DNA of 64,000 nt from Nonlabens dokdonensis DSW-6 (lineage in GTDB: Bacteria; Bacteroidota; Bacteroidia; Flavobacteriales; Flavobacteriaceae): positions 2,667,501-2,731,500 of the forward strand of contig NC_020156.1 of NCBI RefSeq assembly GCF_000332115.1. Direction: 5' to 3'. The position numbers and the translations under genes are program-made. The notes beneath the pieces are model-generated. The model ran no database searches, had not been told where the DNA came from, and saw only the letters and a list, made by a program, of their open reading frames with translations. Positions 33,465-41,852 of this stretch are shown one piece after another (position 1 is the first letter of the stretch; each line of letters begins with the position of its first letter).

Positions 33465-33905
33465 TTAAGGCTTAATAAAACTAATTGGCGGCATGCCCGA
33501 CTGGCTATCATTGAATGCTCCAGAGTCGTTATAATTATCATTCAAATCTTCTCCTTCTACTGTTGGTACAAAAAACAGCTCTGTTTTCCAATTACCATTT
33601 TCATCCATTTGTGCTCCTAAATAAGCTCTTAAGCCAGTTGTGGTTAAATCAAGAGAATCTCCCACATGAGCAGCATAATCAATCATTTTTTGTAATTCTT
33701 CATTTGAAAACCAAAACTCTCGATTGTCTTGATAATTCAATTCTTTACCATAAATGTTATTCACATAGTTTTGTTCTCTTTCCTCTGCAATTTCTTTTGA
33801 AATGTGACCGTCAGGTTTAATTCCTTTAGGTTCACAGCTCATTAATGTACTTATGAGAATTAATAGTGTTACTAATTTAATCAAGGTAATTTGTCTAGTA
33901 TTCAT
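33465..33905 (-). CDS. Hypothetical lipoprotein of the LytS/LytTR operon
   Basis: A 146-aa lipoprotein (lipobox LMSC, Cys24). The mature part has a helical region FSNEELQKMIDYAAHVGD followed by a strand-rich part with ELFFVPTVEGE. No family recognised. First gene of the operon leading to the multi-TM protein, kinase and regulator; it could present a ligand to the membrane sensor. A near-consensus TACCTTTA box lies 23-30 bases upstream, which suggests the operon has its own promoter separate from the DUF2589 cassette. Confidence 0.55.
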   Translation of the reverse strand: MNTRQITLIKLVTLLILISTLMSCEPKGIKPDGHISKEIAEEREQNYVNNIYGKELNYQDNREFWFSNEELQKMIDYAAHVGDSLDLTTTGLRAYLGAQMDENGNWKTELFFVPTVEGEDLNDNYNDSGAFNDSQSGMPPISFIKP

Positions 33906-33952
33906 AAAGTTGGTTGTTATGTTAAGATTTAAAGGTATGTAATTAGTTTTTA

Positions 33953-34498
33953 TTAAAATTCTATTTCTTCAGCAATGATTTTTAGAACATCATATTTACC
34001 AATGCTTGCAATAGCGCTGTTGATTCCAGGTGCTAGCTGTTCATGAGATTTGAACTGAGCAAGTAATGATTCTAGGTAAGCTGTAAAGTCATTATTCAAA
34101 TCATAATTAATCATTCCAGCGTCTTTAGCAGGTATCATGATTTGTTTGATCATTGATCTTACTGTTTCAATTTTTTGCTCCAATTCATTGAGTTTATCGC
34201 TCAACAATTGTTGTATAGGTTGTACTGTCGCAAGAGCAGCCTGACGTTTTAGCTTTGAGCTTGTTCGTTTTTTTTTATTAGTTGAGCTCATATTATTCAA
34301 GATTGCAGCTCGATATCCTGAAATCTCAGCCGTTTCTCTATAACCATACTTCTTGAGTAATTCTTCTAGATTTTTTATGAATGTCAACCATAGATCAGTG
34401 ATTTCAATATGTTGTGCTTGGAATTTATCAACTAGCATTGAAATTTTGAATAGTTCCTCTTTAATTTGAGCCGCTGGTTCTATAACTGATTTTCTCAT
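33953..34498 (-). CDS. Hypothetical helical protein, third gene of the DUF2589 cassette
   Basis: A 181-aa protein, almost entirely helical by composition, with coiled-coil-like stretches (about residues 85-125) and a basic cluster KKKRTSSKLKRQ near residue 75. No signal peptide or TM. It starts 2 bases after the preceding gene ends, so it is translated with it. No known family recognised. It could be a scaffold or chaperone-like subunit of whatever the cassette encodes. Confidence 0.6.
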   Translation of the reverse strand: MRKSVIEPAAQIKEELFKISMLVDKFQAQHIEITDLWLTFIKNLEELLKKYGYRETAEISGYRAAILNNMSSTNKKKRTSSKLKRQAALATVQPIQQLLSDKLNELEQKIETVRSMIKQIMIPAKDAGMINYDLNNDFTAYLESLLAQFKSHEQLAPGINSAIASIGKYDVLKIIAEEIEF

Positions 34499-34500
34499 TC

Positions 34501-35202
34501 TTATTCTGGTGTTAGTACGGAGGTTCTATCTCCATTTTCATCTTCAGAAGTATGCCATTCCATGCCGTCCTCAAAAAGTTTTAGCTTAATACGTACAATA
34601 TTTTCATTAGGAATATCTCTTAACTTTGCTGCTTCAACAATGACCTGTGCATTTTCTAATTTATTTGTTACTTGTCTTGTTTTAACATCGGCAAAGACTT
34701 TTTTCTTCAAAATTCGTCGATATTGAGTAATCATCTCCTCACGATCTTTCACAGATAATTTATCCATTTCTATAGCATCAGAAAAGGCAGTTGTCATTTT
34801 TTCTTCATATTTGGAAAACGCTGTTTCTTTTGACTCATTTGCTTTCATTTCTTTTTCCAGTTCCTTTGATTTTTTCGAAATCTCAGAATTTAGGAATTTA
34901 GATGTCTCTCTAGAAAAAGAAGATACTTTGGCAGCATCTTTCATACTTCGGTAAGTGTTGCTATTAAACGACTTGTTATCAATAGGTTGGTAATCTTCTA
35001 CAGCTTGCTCATCAAAACTATCTATAGCTACAGGTATATCTAGTTCTACATCTTGCGCCCTGAATCTAGGGATAGGGAAGTGTTTTAAAATGTTATCACT
35101 TGCATAAGCCTGCGCGATCTTGGCAGACTCAACGTCTGCCATTACACGCGCTTGGTTCACGCCAGAGATTAATGTTCCTAAATAATCTTTAAGCTTTACC
35201 AT
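34501..35202 (-). CDS. Conserved protein found with DUF2589, second gene of the cassette
   Basis: A 233-aa cytosolic protein. The N-terminus KLKDYLGTLISGVNQARVMADVES followed by HFPIPRFRAQDVELDIPVA is a pattern I recall from proteins encoded beside DUF2589 genes; the middle (residues 85-150) is a long, highly charged helix. It ends in an acidic tail. The beta motif DVELDIPVA parallels VPILTMMPIPF in DUF2589, hinting that the two share a strand-exchange or interaction surface. Function unknown. Confidence 0.6.
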   Translation of the reverse strand: MVKLKDYLGTLISGVNQARVMADVESAKIAQAYASDNILKHFPIPRFRAQDVELDIPVAIDSFDEQAVEDYQPIDNKSFNSNTYRSMKDAAKVSSFSRETSKFLNSEISKKSKELEKEMKANESKETAFSKYEEKMTTAFSDAIEMDKLSVKDREEMITQYRRILKKKVFADVKTRQVTNKLENAQVIVEAAKLRDIPNENIVRIKLKLFEDGMEWHTSEDENGDRTSVLTPE

Positions 35203-35214
35203 AGTTGGTTGGTT

Positions 35215-36123
35215 TTAGTTTCCTGATGGTTGTGCTACAATTGCTCCTTCAAGAATATTAAGAAGTTTCTCCATTCCTTCAGGCATCTCGTCTTGTACCA
35301 CTTTAATTTTTACACCCATGTGAAAGGTCTTATCCACTTTACTTCCTTGACGAGTATTGCGTTGATACGATATATTGGTCTTAAGATTTACAGTATTGAC
35401 GTTTTCATTGAAGTTAAAAGAACCAGCAAAGGAATAATTCTTATTCGTATTCTTATTAGTCATTGAGGCACTGGTTCCAAATTTAAACTGAGTTCCCACG
35501 CGACTATATTCCATACTGGTAATTTTTGCATTGAAGTCTATATTACCTTCCTCAACGCGTATAAAAGGAATAGGCATCATCGTTAGGATAGGAACTTCTA
35601 ATTTCATCTCCTCAAAAACAGCTGGAATAGAAGAAATATCTTCGGTAGTAATGTCAAATTCACCACCAGTTCCTGCTCCTCCTATTCCAGGAACATCAGT
35701 AGCTGCTGTGATATTATTCGTTCCATCGGCACTATAGGAAATTGTCAATATTGCACCTCCAGAGTCTATTGTGGCAACTGTAACAGATAAACCTGAAACG
35801 CTCAATACATCGCCTACTTCGTAATCACTTCCACCAGTTTTTACGGTAATCTCGTCAAGCTTATCGACAACTCCTGGTTGATAAGGTTGTACCATTTTAG
35901 GATATTTAAAACTCACATAAATAGGCTCTCCTGGTGTAATTTCTCCAGTTGTTTCATCTTCACTATCTGGAGTGAATCCTACACTTTTTACAAAATCTAC
36001 AGTAGATAATGCGGCTTTACTCTGAGCATCTACTATTGCTCCTAACGGACCTCCAATAAGAGATGAAAAGTTTAGGTCAGATAATTCTTGACCTGGGTTG
36101 TAATTTGATGGACTATTTGCCAT
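35215..36123 (-). CDS. DUF2589 family protein with an inserted glycine-rich repeat domain
   Basis: A 302-aa protein. DUF2589 features flank an insert: the N-terminal SSLIGGPLGAIVDAQSKAA (residues 20-38) and SVGF, then YVSFKYP, and, after the insert, LEVPILTMMPIPFIRVEEG and IDFNAKI (from about 176). Residues 89-161 contain TGGSDYEVGDVLSVSG and GGAGTGGEFDITTED, a pattern of the Gly/Asp-rich repeats common in phage and adhesin structural proteins. DUF2589 has no known function. First gene of a three-gene cassette, 12 bases before the next. No signal peptide or TM. Confidence 0.7.
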   Translation of the reverse strand: MANSPSNYNPGQELSDLNFSSLIGGPLGAIVDAQSKAALSTVDFVKSVGFTPDSEDETTGEITPGEPIYVSFKYPKMVQPYQPGVVDKLDEITVKTGGSDYEVGDVLSVSGLSVTVATIDSGGAILTISYSADGTNNITAATDVPGIGGAGTGGEFDITTEDISSIPAVFEEMKLEVPILTMMPIPFIRVEEGNIDFNAKITSMEYSRVGTQFKFGTSASMTNKNTNKNYSFAGSFNFNENVNTVNLKTNISYQRNTRQGSKVDKTFHMGVKIKVVQDEMPEGMEKLLNILEGAIVAQPSGN

Positions 36124-36656
36124 AATACATATTTTTTAATTGATCCCTACTCGTTGAAACAGGCTTTTCGGGCTCGACCTGAAATTGATCTCGTAGATCA
36201 ATATGAGTGAAGGAGAAATATCATGGAGCGCTGTTACCACGTTATCCATAATTACTGACAAAAGTTCTTATTTTTGCCTAGACATAAAAGTATCAATCTA
36301 AGATCAGTAGTTTTGAATCGATAAGATCTTGAATATTAAAATATGAAAATCTATTTATGTCAAGCTTAAAGGAAAGAAAAGCCGGGCAATTTCTCGCCGC
36401 GGCTCCTTCCCCTAAAATCATATCTCTGAACTTTCAATGAACCATGCAAATATGAATCGTATGGAGAGTTTATTAAAGTTGCATTTGAATATCGGTAGAT
36501 CTGAGTCCATCAATGGTAGTTTTAAAGGAACAAATTGCTGCCAGCTTGTCACGATAATGGAATTGGTACGAGGCTTGAAATGGTTGATTTGTTATTGAAA
36601 AGTACGCTTTCGCGAAAGCGGAACACTTAAAACTATAAATAGAACAAAATAATATT
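36124..36656. other. Divergent intergenic region between DUF2589 cassette and htpG
   Basis: About 530 bases. I see an inverted repeat ATTGATCT-CGT-AGATCAAT at 36184-36202, a TATTTTTG -7-like box on the plus strand at 36269-36276, a GC-richer patch near 36380-36410 and one palindrome at 36605-36621. No credible gene. Confidence 0.5.
36605..36621. repeat. Interspersed palindrome, copy 7 (upstream of htpG)
   Basis: CGCTTTCGCGAAAGCGG, core perfect, 36 bases before the htpG ATG. Confidence 0.95.
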
Positions 36657-38546
36657 ATGTCACAAAAAGGAACCATTAACGTAGCGGTAGAGAATATTTT
36701 CCCGCTTATTAAGAAGTTTTTATACAGCGATCACGAGATTTTCTTGAGAGAGCTCGTATCCAATGCTACGGATGCCACTCTTAAATTACAGCATCTCGCC
36801 CGAATAGGGGAGGCAAGTGTTGAGTTAGGAGACCAGCAAATAGAGATCAAAATTGATAAGGAAGGCAAGAAACTTCATATCATTGATCAAGGTCTAGGAA
36901 TGACGGAAGATGAGGTGCAAAAATACATCAACGAGGTCGCCTTTTCTGGTGCTGAAGAGTTTCTTGAAAAATATAAAGACACCGCAAAGGATAGCGGTAT
37001 TATCGGGCATTTTGGTTTAGGTTTTTATTCTGCTTTCATGGTTGCCGATCAGGTAGAGATCATAACTAAGTCTTTCAAAGATGAGCCAGCAGTTCACTGG
37101 ACATGCGATGGATCTCCTAATTACACTATCGAGCCAGCAGAGAAAGAAAACTTTGGTACGGAGATCATTCTACATATCTCAGATGATGAAACAGAATTTC
37201 TAGAAGAAAGCCGTATTACTGAGTTGCTGAACAAATACAACAAGTTCATGCCAGTGCCGATTAAGTTTGGTACTAAAACAGAAACTTTAGAAAAGCCAGA
37301 AGGGGCAAAAGAAGAAGATCCAGCACCTACTCAAGAAGTAGATAATATTATTAATAATCCTGATCCAGCCTGGACAAAGCAACCAGCTGAATTAGAAGAT
37401 CAAGATTATAAAAATTTCTACCGCGAGTTGTATCCTATGCAATTTGAGGAGCCGTTATTCAACATTCATTTGAATGTAGACTACCCATTTAATCTTACGG
37501 GAATTTTATATTTCCCTAAGATGACTCAAGATTTGAACGTACAAAAAGATCGCATCCAGCTGTATCAAAACCAAGTTTATGTAACAGATAACGTAGAAGG
37601 AATTGTACCAGAATTCTTAACCATGTTACGAGGTGTAATCGATTCGCCAGATATCCCACTAAATGTTTCTCGTTCTTACTTACAGGCAGATGGTGCTGTA
37701 AAGAAAATATCAAGCTACATCACTCGTAAAGTAGCAGATAAACTGAAAAGTCTTTTCAATGAAGATAGAAAAGCCTTTGAAGAGAAATGGAACGATATCA
37801 AGATCGTGATCGAGTATGGTATGTTAAGCGAAGAGAAATTCTTTGATAAAGCAGATAAATTTGCTTTGTATCCTACCGTAGATGGAACGTATCATTTATG
37901 GGACGAATTACTTGAAAAAATCAAGCCAGCTCAAACAGACAAAGATGGTAAAACGGTAATTCTTTATGCTTCCAATAAAGAAGAACAACATTCTTACACA
38001 ACAGCGGCCAAGAAAAAAGGATATGAAGTTTTATTATTAGACTCTCCTATCATCTCTCACTTGATGCAAAAGCTTGAAACTTCTAAAGAGAATATCTCTT
38101 TTGTAAGAGTAGATGCAGATCATGTAGATAATTTGATTAAAAAAGAAGAAGAGCAAATCTCAAAACTTTCTGACGAAGAGAAAGAGACCTTGCAAAAAAC
38201 GATCACAGAAACAATCGCCGATACGAGCTATACAGTACAAGTGGAAGCGATGAGTAGTGATGCAGCTCCATTTATGATCACACAACCAGAATTCATGCGT
38301 CGTATGAAAGAGATGCAAGCAACTGGCGGCGGTGGTATGATGGGCTTCGGTAATATGCCAGATATGTACAATCTTGTTGTTAATGGTAACAGTGACCTAG
38401 TACAATCGATCTTTAATGAAAAAGACGAAGCAAAAAAGTCTGGTTTGATCCAGCAATCTGTAGATCTTGCTAAATTATCTCAAGGTTTATTGAAAGGTGA
38501 AAAGCTTACAGAATTTGTTTCTAGAAGTTACGAGTTGATTAAGTAA
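36657..38546 (+). CDS. htpG: Hsp90-family molecular chaperone
   Basis: A 629-aa HtpG, full length. GHKL ATPase motifs: FLRELVSNATDA at about residue 30, DQGLGM, and GHFGLGFYSAFM. Middle domain carries the catalytic Arg loop (NVSRSYLQ), and the C-terminal dimerisation domain ends SRSYELIK. It stabilises client proteins after heat or stress. Monocistronic with a strong terminator; a palindrome copy lies just upstream. No CIRCE element is seen. Confidence 0.97.
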   Translation: MSQKGTINVAVENIFPLIKKFLYSDHEIFLRELVSNATDATLKLQHLARIGEASVELGDQQIEIKIDKEGKKLHIIDQGLGMTEDEVQKYINEVAFSGAEEFLEKYKDTAKDSGIIGHFGLGFYSAFMVADQVEIITKSFKDEPAVHWTCDGSPNYTIEPAEKENFGTEIILHISDDETEFLEESRITELLNKYNKFMPVPIKFGTKTETLEKPEGAKEEDPAPTQEVDNIINNPDPAWTKQPAELEDQDYKNFYRELYPMQFEEPLFNIHLNVDYPFNLTGILYFPKMTQDLNVQKDRIQLYQNQVYVTDNVEGIVPEFLTMLRGVIDSPDIPLNVSRSYLQADGAVKKISSYITRKVADKLKSLFNEDRKAFEEKWNDIKIVIEYGMLSEEKFFDKADKFALYPTVDGTYHLWDELLEKIKPAQTDKDGKTVILYASNKEEQHSYTTAAKKKGYEVLLLDSPIISHLMQKLETSKENISFVRVDADHVDNLIKKEEEQISKLSDEEKETLQKTITETIADTSYTVQVEAMSSDAAPFMITQPEFMRRMKEMQATGGGGMMGFGNMPDMYNLVVNGNSDLVQSIFNEKDEAKKSGLIQQSVDLAKLSQGLLKGEKLTEFVSRSYELIK

Positions 38547-38567
38547 GAGGTTTTAATCTTAAAAGAG

Positions 38568-38603
38568 AAAAGAGCTTGTCTATAAAAGATAAGCTCTTTT
38601 TTT
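38568..38603 (+). terminator. Rho-independent terminator of htpG
   Basis: AAAGAGCTTGTCT paired with AGATAAGCTCTTT followed by a T run. Confidence 0.85.
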
Positions 38604-38625
38604 ATGATTATTATGTATGGTAATT

Positions 38626-40167
38626 TTATTCTCCAGAAAGATCGGTACTTTCAAAAGCACCTGCGTCTGGATCAACAAGATCTCTTGTAGCTCCAGAAAT
38701 ATCTAAAGCGGTATCTGTTGTTGGGTTTGCGATACCATTTGCACCACCTGTGTTATCTATGCGTAATTTGAAAGCATCTACATCGTCAAATTGAGGATCT
38801 ACGTTAAAAACACATTCTTGATAAAGGTTGACATTATTAAAATCGTAATCAGGTAACCCATCAAAATTGTTAGAAAAATCGTTAAAACGGATCAAGGAAT
38901 TCTCAAACTTAAAATTAAAAGCAGAAATCCCATCATCTAAAAGTCCTAGCTCGATATTACGATCACCATAAATAATACAATTGGTAAAATTAGCAGCAAG
39001 TAAGTCTGCTGTGAAATCAGTATTAGGTATGGCGTTAGAAATGAACAAGGTAGCATCTTGTCTGAAACTGCCGTTCCAGTAATTTGAAATTGTACAATTA
39101 TTGAAGTTGTACTCTCCACCAAATCTTCCAACAACAGTAGACTGACCTGAGTTGTGAAAAATAGAGTTGCTAGCTTCTATGGAAGCAGTTGTTCCTATTA
39201 AAGCAGAATTTGAACAATTCAAAATTTGCGAATTATTAATTTTTAAAGTGGCACCGTTAGAAGTAGGATTATTATTATCCATTATGATTCCAACGCTAGC
39301 ATTTTTTATCGTAGCATAATTAATCTCATGATCTTTACTACCACTGGTTAACCATATGGCAGCCCATTGTCCAGCAACATCGTCGTATGTAGGTTCTAAA
39401 CGGTCGCCTTCAAAAATCACTTCGTTTTCTAGTTCTTCTGTCATGGAAAGTGCGCCGTTTACTTTTAAAGTAGCCTCATCTGCGACTATAATCCCGCTTT
39501 GAGAATGAAAATGAATTCTAGCCCCAGGATCTATCGTGAGCGTTTTATTAGATGGCACTCCAGCAAAACCATAAATAACATAAGGTTTTTCATTAGTAAA
39601 TCGCAACTCATTGTCATCTAGGAAAAAACCTGATATTCTCAATTCGTTCCCATCAGGATCAGTGTCGAGAAGTATGGTTTCTTGTATTCCCATGGCATCT
39701 CTTTCTGGAAAAAGAAATACAGCATCTTGAATTAGAGTTACTAATTCCACTTTTTGCAGGTTTCCACCAGAGTCAAATTCAATCGTGTCTTCATATAAAA
39801 ACTCAGTGTCTGAAGTGAAATCCATTATATCTACCGTAGTTTCTACAAATACAAACATGGAGTCTTTTGCAAGTAATTCTACATCTTCAAAAACTTGTCC
39901 TGGTACACCATCAACTGAGATACGGTATTTAGAATTAGTGCCTTGAGCGAGTGCTACTCTAGGTATTACAATATCGTCACTACTGTTATTATAGACTTTA
40001 AACGTTCTGGTACTGGAACCTATGGTAGAAAAAACGGTGTCCAAATAAATAGTATCCTGAGAAAACTTCAAATCTCCCGTGCTAGCAGAAAATTCAAAAT
40101 CATTTCTACAAGATGAAATGAGTACCAAAGTGATGAAGCAAAGTAAAGCAGTAACTATATATTTCAT
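38626..40167 (-). CDS. Lipoprotein with parallel beta-helix-like repeats
   Basis: A 513-aa lipoprotein (lipobox ISSC near residue 20). An Ig-like N-terminal part contains TFKVYNNSSDDIVIP. From about residue 215 onwards there are repeating short strands (SGIIVADEATLKVNGAL, NYATIKNASVGI, NNSQILNCSNSALI) typical of a right-handed parallel beta-helix. It probably sits at the outer membrane and binds or modifies polysaccharide. It overlaps the thioesterase gene start region by 4 bases and so belongs to an operon with it and with the glutaminyl cyclotransferase. Confidence 0.65.
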   Translation of the reverse strand: MKYIVTALLCFITLVLISSCRNDFEFSASTGDLKFSQDTIYLDTVFSTIGSSTRTFKVYNNSSDDIVIPRVALAQGTNSKYRISVDGVPGQVFEDVELLAKDSMFVFVETTVDIMDFTSDTEFLYEDTIEFDSGGNLQKVELVTLIQDAVFLFPERDAMGIQETILLDTDPDGNELRISGFFLDDNELRFTNEKPYVIYGFAGVPSNKTLTIDPGARIHFHSQSGIIVADEATLKVNGALSMTEELENEVIFEGDRLEPTYDDVAGQWAAIWLTSGSKDHEINYATIKNASVGIIMDNNNPTSNGATLKINNSQILNCSNSALIGTTASIEASNSIFHNSGQSTVVGRFGGEYNFNNCTISNYWNGSFRQDATLFISNAIPNTDFTADLLAANFTNCIIYGDRNIELGLLDDGISAFNFKFENSLIRFNDFSNNFDGLPDYDFNNVNLYQECVFNVDPQFDDVDAFKLRIDNTGGANGIANPTTDTALDISGATRDLVDPDAGAFESTDLSGE

Positions 40168-40571
40168 AAAGTTTCAAATAAGTCTCTTATCTCTTGAGAT
40201 ATTTTAACAGGTTTTCCAGTTTTGTCTATCGCGCACCAGTCAGAAGTTGTTTTTGCAAGTAAATCCATGCTGCTCGCATTGTATATTTCTATGAAACGTT
40301 GATAACGTACGTTTGTTGCTCTACCTACTTGAGTTCGCAATAGAATTTCATCTCCTAGAACTGCTGCTTTTTTATACTCGATACAGTGCTTGAGCATGAT
40401 CCAGCCATAATTCTCTAGCATTTCTGGTGTTCCTACGGTTTGCCAGTGTTCGCTTGCTACATCTGCTGCCCATTGAACATAAACGACATTGTTGACATGA
40501 TTCAGGTCGTCAATTTCTGAAGCCGTTACAGTTCGTTTTTTTTCAAAAACTGGTAATTTAGTATCAATCAC
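40164..40571 (-). CDS. Hotdog-fold acyl-CoA thioesterase (YbgC-like)
   Basis: A 135-aa protein of the 4HBT family: DDLNHVNNVVYVQW contains the catalytic-site Asp/Asn region of YbgC/FadM-type thioesterases, and YEIYKKA-like strands follow (EYKKAAVLGDEI). Hydrolyses acyl-CoA of unknown chain. It overlaps the beta-helix lipoprotein gene by 4 bases and the cyclotransferase gene by one base. Confidence 0.85.
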   Translation of the reverse strand: MIDTKLPVFEKKRTVTASEIDDLNHVNNVVYVQWAADVASEHWQTVGTPEMLENYGWIMLKHCIEYKKAAVLGDEILLRTQVGRATNVRYQRFIEIYNASSMDLLAKTTSDWCAIDKTGKPVKISQEIRDLFETL

Positions 40572-41620
40572 TATTCAGTAATTTCTATTTCAAACATCTT
40601 AGGCCATCTTTTACCAGTAATAAATAGACGGTCGTTCTTCTTATCGTAAGCAATACCATTGAGTACATTCTCATTTTCAGAGTAATTAGATATTTCTTTA
40701 ACAATAGGGCTCATATTTATGGCTCTTTCTACTTTTCCGTTTTCAGGATTGATAACCATGATGACATTAGTGGTGTAGACGTTTGCATAAATTTTTCCAT
40801 CGATCCATTCTAATTCGTTGATTTTTGAAACAACACGATCGTTAGTTACTACTTCTATGTATCCTAATTCTTCATAAGTATTGGGATCAATTTTCCATAT
40901 TTTAGAACTTCCATCACTTTTGTATAAGTAAGTGCCATCATTTGTAAGTCCCCAGCCTTCTTTACTTTGATTGTATTTGAATTCGTCTAGTTTATTAAGA
41001 CCTAAATCATAGACATAACCTACTTTACTTTGCCAGGTAAGCTGATATACTTTATCATTTAAAATGGTCATTCCTTCAGCAAACTGGCTTGCAGGTAGAT
41101 CAATTTTTTTAATATTCTCTCCGGTTTCTACATTTGTAATTCTCAGGTCACTTTCACGGAACTGACCTGTGCTTTCATAAAGAGAATCACCATAAAATTC
41201 TAATCCTTGAGTATAGGACGCAGTATCGTGGTCATAAGTGTTGATTACTTTATACTTGTATATTTTCACTTTCTCTTTAGGCATTCTTTTCACTTTGGTA
41301 GCAACCGTAGCATTCATTCCGTTTCTATAAACAGTTGCTTTAAAAGTTAGGTTACCATAAGGTTGATTTTTCAGCTTTCGCGAAAGCGAGACCTCATCAC
41401 CACTTTTTATAAAAGCCGCATTTTGAGTCCATACGACACTGTCGACACCTATAGAAGCTTCATCTATCAAAGATATTTCTACTGTATCGTCTTCGGTCCA
41501 GTTCAATTTTGAATTAGTTATCTCTAACTTGTAATTTTCTTTAAACATTTCTATTTCGGTTTTACAGCCTGATAACGAGAGTGCTGCAACCAGTAATAAA
41601 AAAGAATACTTCAATTTCAT
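40571..41620 (-). CDS. Glutaminyl-peptide cyclotransferase, lipoprotein
   Basis: A 349-aa lipoprotein (lipobox LSGC near residue 19). An N-terminal Ig-like region precedes a five-bladed-propeller cyclotransferase of the papaya type (PF05096), recognisable by YTQGLEFYGDSLYESTGQ and by FAEGMTILNDKVYQLTW, LEWIDGKIYANV and LNGIAYDKKNDRLFITGK. It would convert N-terminal Gln of exported peptides to pyroglutamate in the periplasm. A palindrome copy lies in the coding region at about residue 80 (SLSRKL). First gene of a three-gene operon. Confidence 0.85.
   Translation of the reverse strand: MKLKYSFLLLVAALSLSGCKTEIEMFKENYKLEITNSKLNWTEDDTVEISLIDEASIGVDSVVWTQNAAFIKSGDEVSLSRKLKNQPYGNLTFKATVYRNGMNATVATKVKRMPKEKVKIYKYKVINTYDHDTASYTQGLEFYGDSLYESTGQFRESDLRITNVETGENIKKIDLPASQFAEGMTILNDKVYQLTWQSKVGYVYDLGLNKLDEFKYNQSKEGWGLTNDGTYLYKSDGSSKIWKIDPNTYEELGYIEVVTNDRVVSKINELEWIDGKIYANVYTTNVIMVINPENGKVERAINMSPIVKEISNYSENENVLNGIAYDKKNDRLFITGKRWPKMFEIEITE
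41374..41388. repeat. Interspersed palindrome, copy 8 (in cyclotransferase CDS)
   Basis: GCTTTCGCGAAAGCG with a GAGAC right arm, in frame. Confidence 0.9.
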
Positions 41621-41672
41621 AATGTGATTTTATCAAGGCGAAAGATAGCTATAAAAAAGCATGGGAAAAACC

Positions 41673-41703
41673 TTTGTGTAAGTAAAACTAGACTGTATAT
41701 TTG
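41673..41703 (+). promoter_or_regulatory. Promoter of the SRP RNA gene
   Basis: TTTG at 41673-41676, 19-base spacer, TATATTTG at 41696-41703: both halves of the Bacteroidota promoter match perfectly, and transcription would start just at the mature RNA. Confidence 0.75.
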
Positions 41704-41708
41704 CACCG

Positions 41709-41810
41709 GGCAAGTCCTACACAACCAGCTCCTGCTGAACTCCTCCAGGGCGGGAACGCAGCAAAGGTAAGCGGTCGTAGCGGTGTGATGTAGGTAGCTT
41801 GCCTTTTTTT
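41709..41810 (+). ncRNA. ffs: Signal recognition particle RNA, small bacterial type
   Basis: The ends GGCAAG and CTTGCC pair to close a hairpin of about 95 bases, followed by seven T (41804-41810) as terminator. The apical part, near 41747-41770, contains GGGCGGGAACGCAGCAAAGG, the conserved asymmetric loop and GGAA-type tetraloop region bound by Ffh. A perfect Bacteroidota promoter ends 5 bases upstream. Confidence 0.85.
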
Positions 41811-41852
41811 ATGCCTTTTAGTGAAATCTAATCAACTGATTTAAAAGAGTTT

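Noticed and set aside
36370..36410. Fragment of an rRNA or tRNA gene in the GC-richer patch
   Set aside because: No tRNA arms or conserved rRNA words can be matched; too short to judge.
36473..36676. 67-aa minus-strand ORF upstream of htpG
   Set aside because: Overlaps the htpG start and the palindrome; no promoter, no similarity to a protein pattern.
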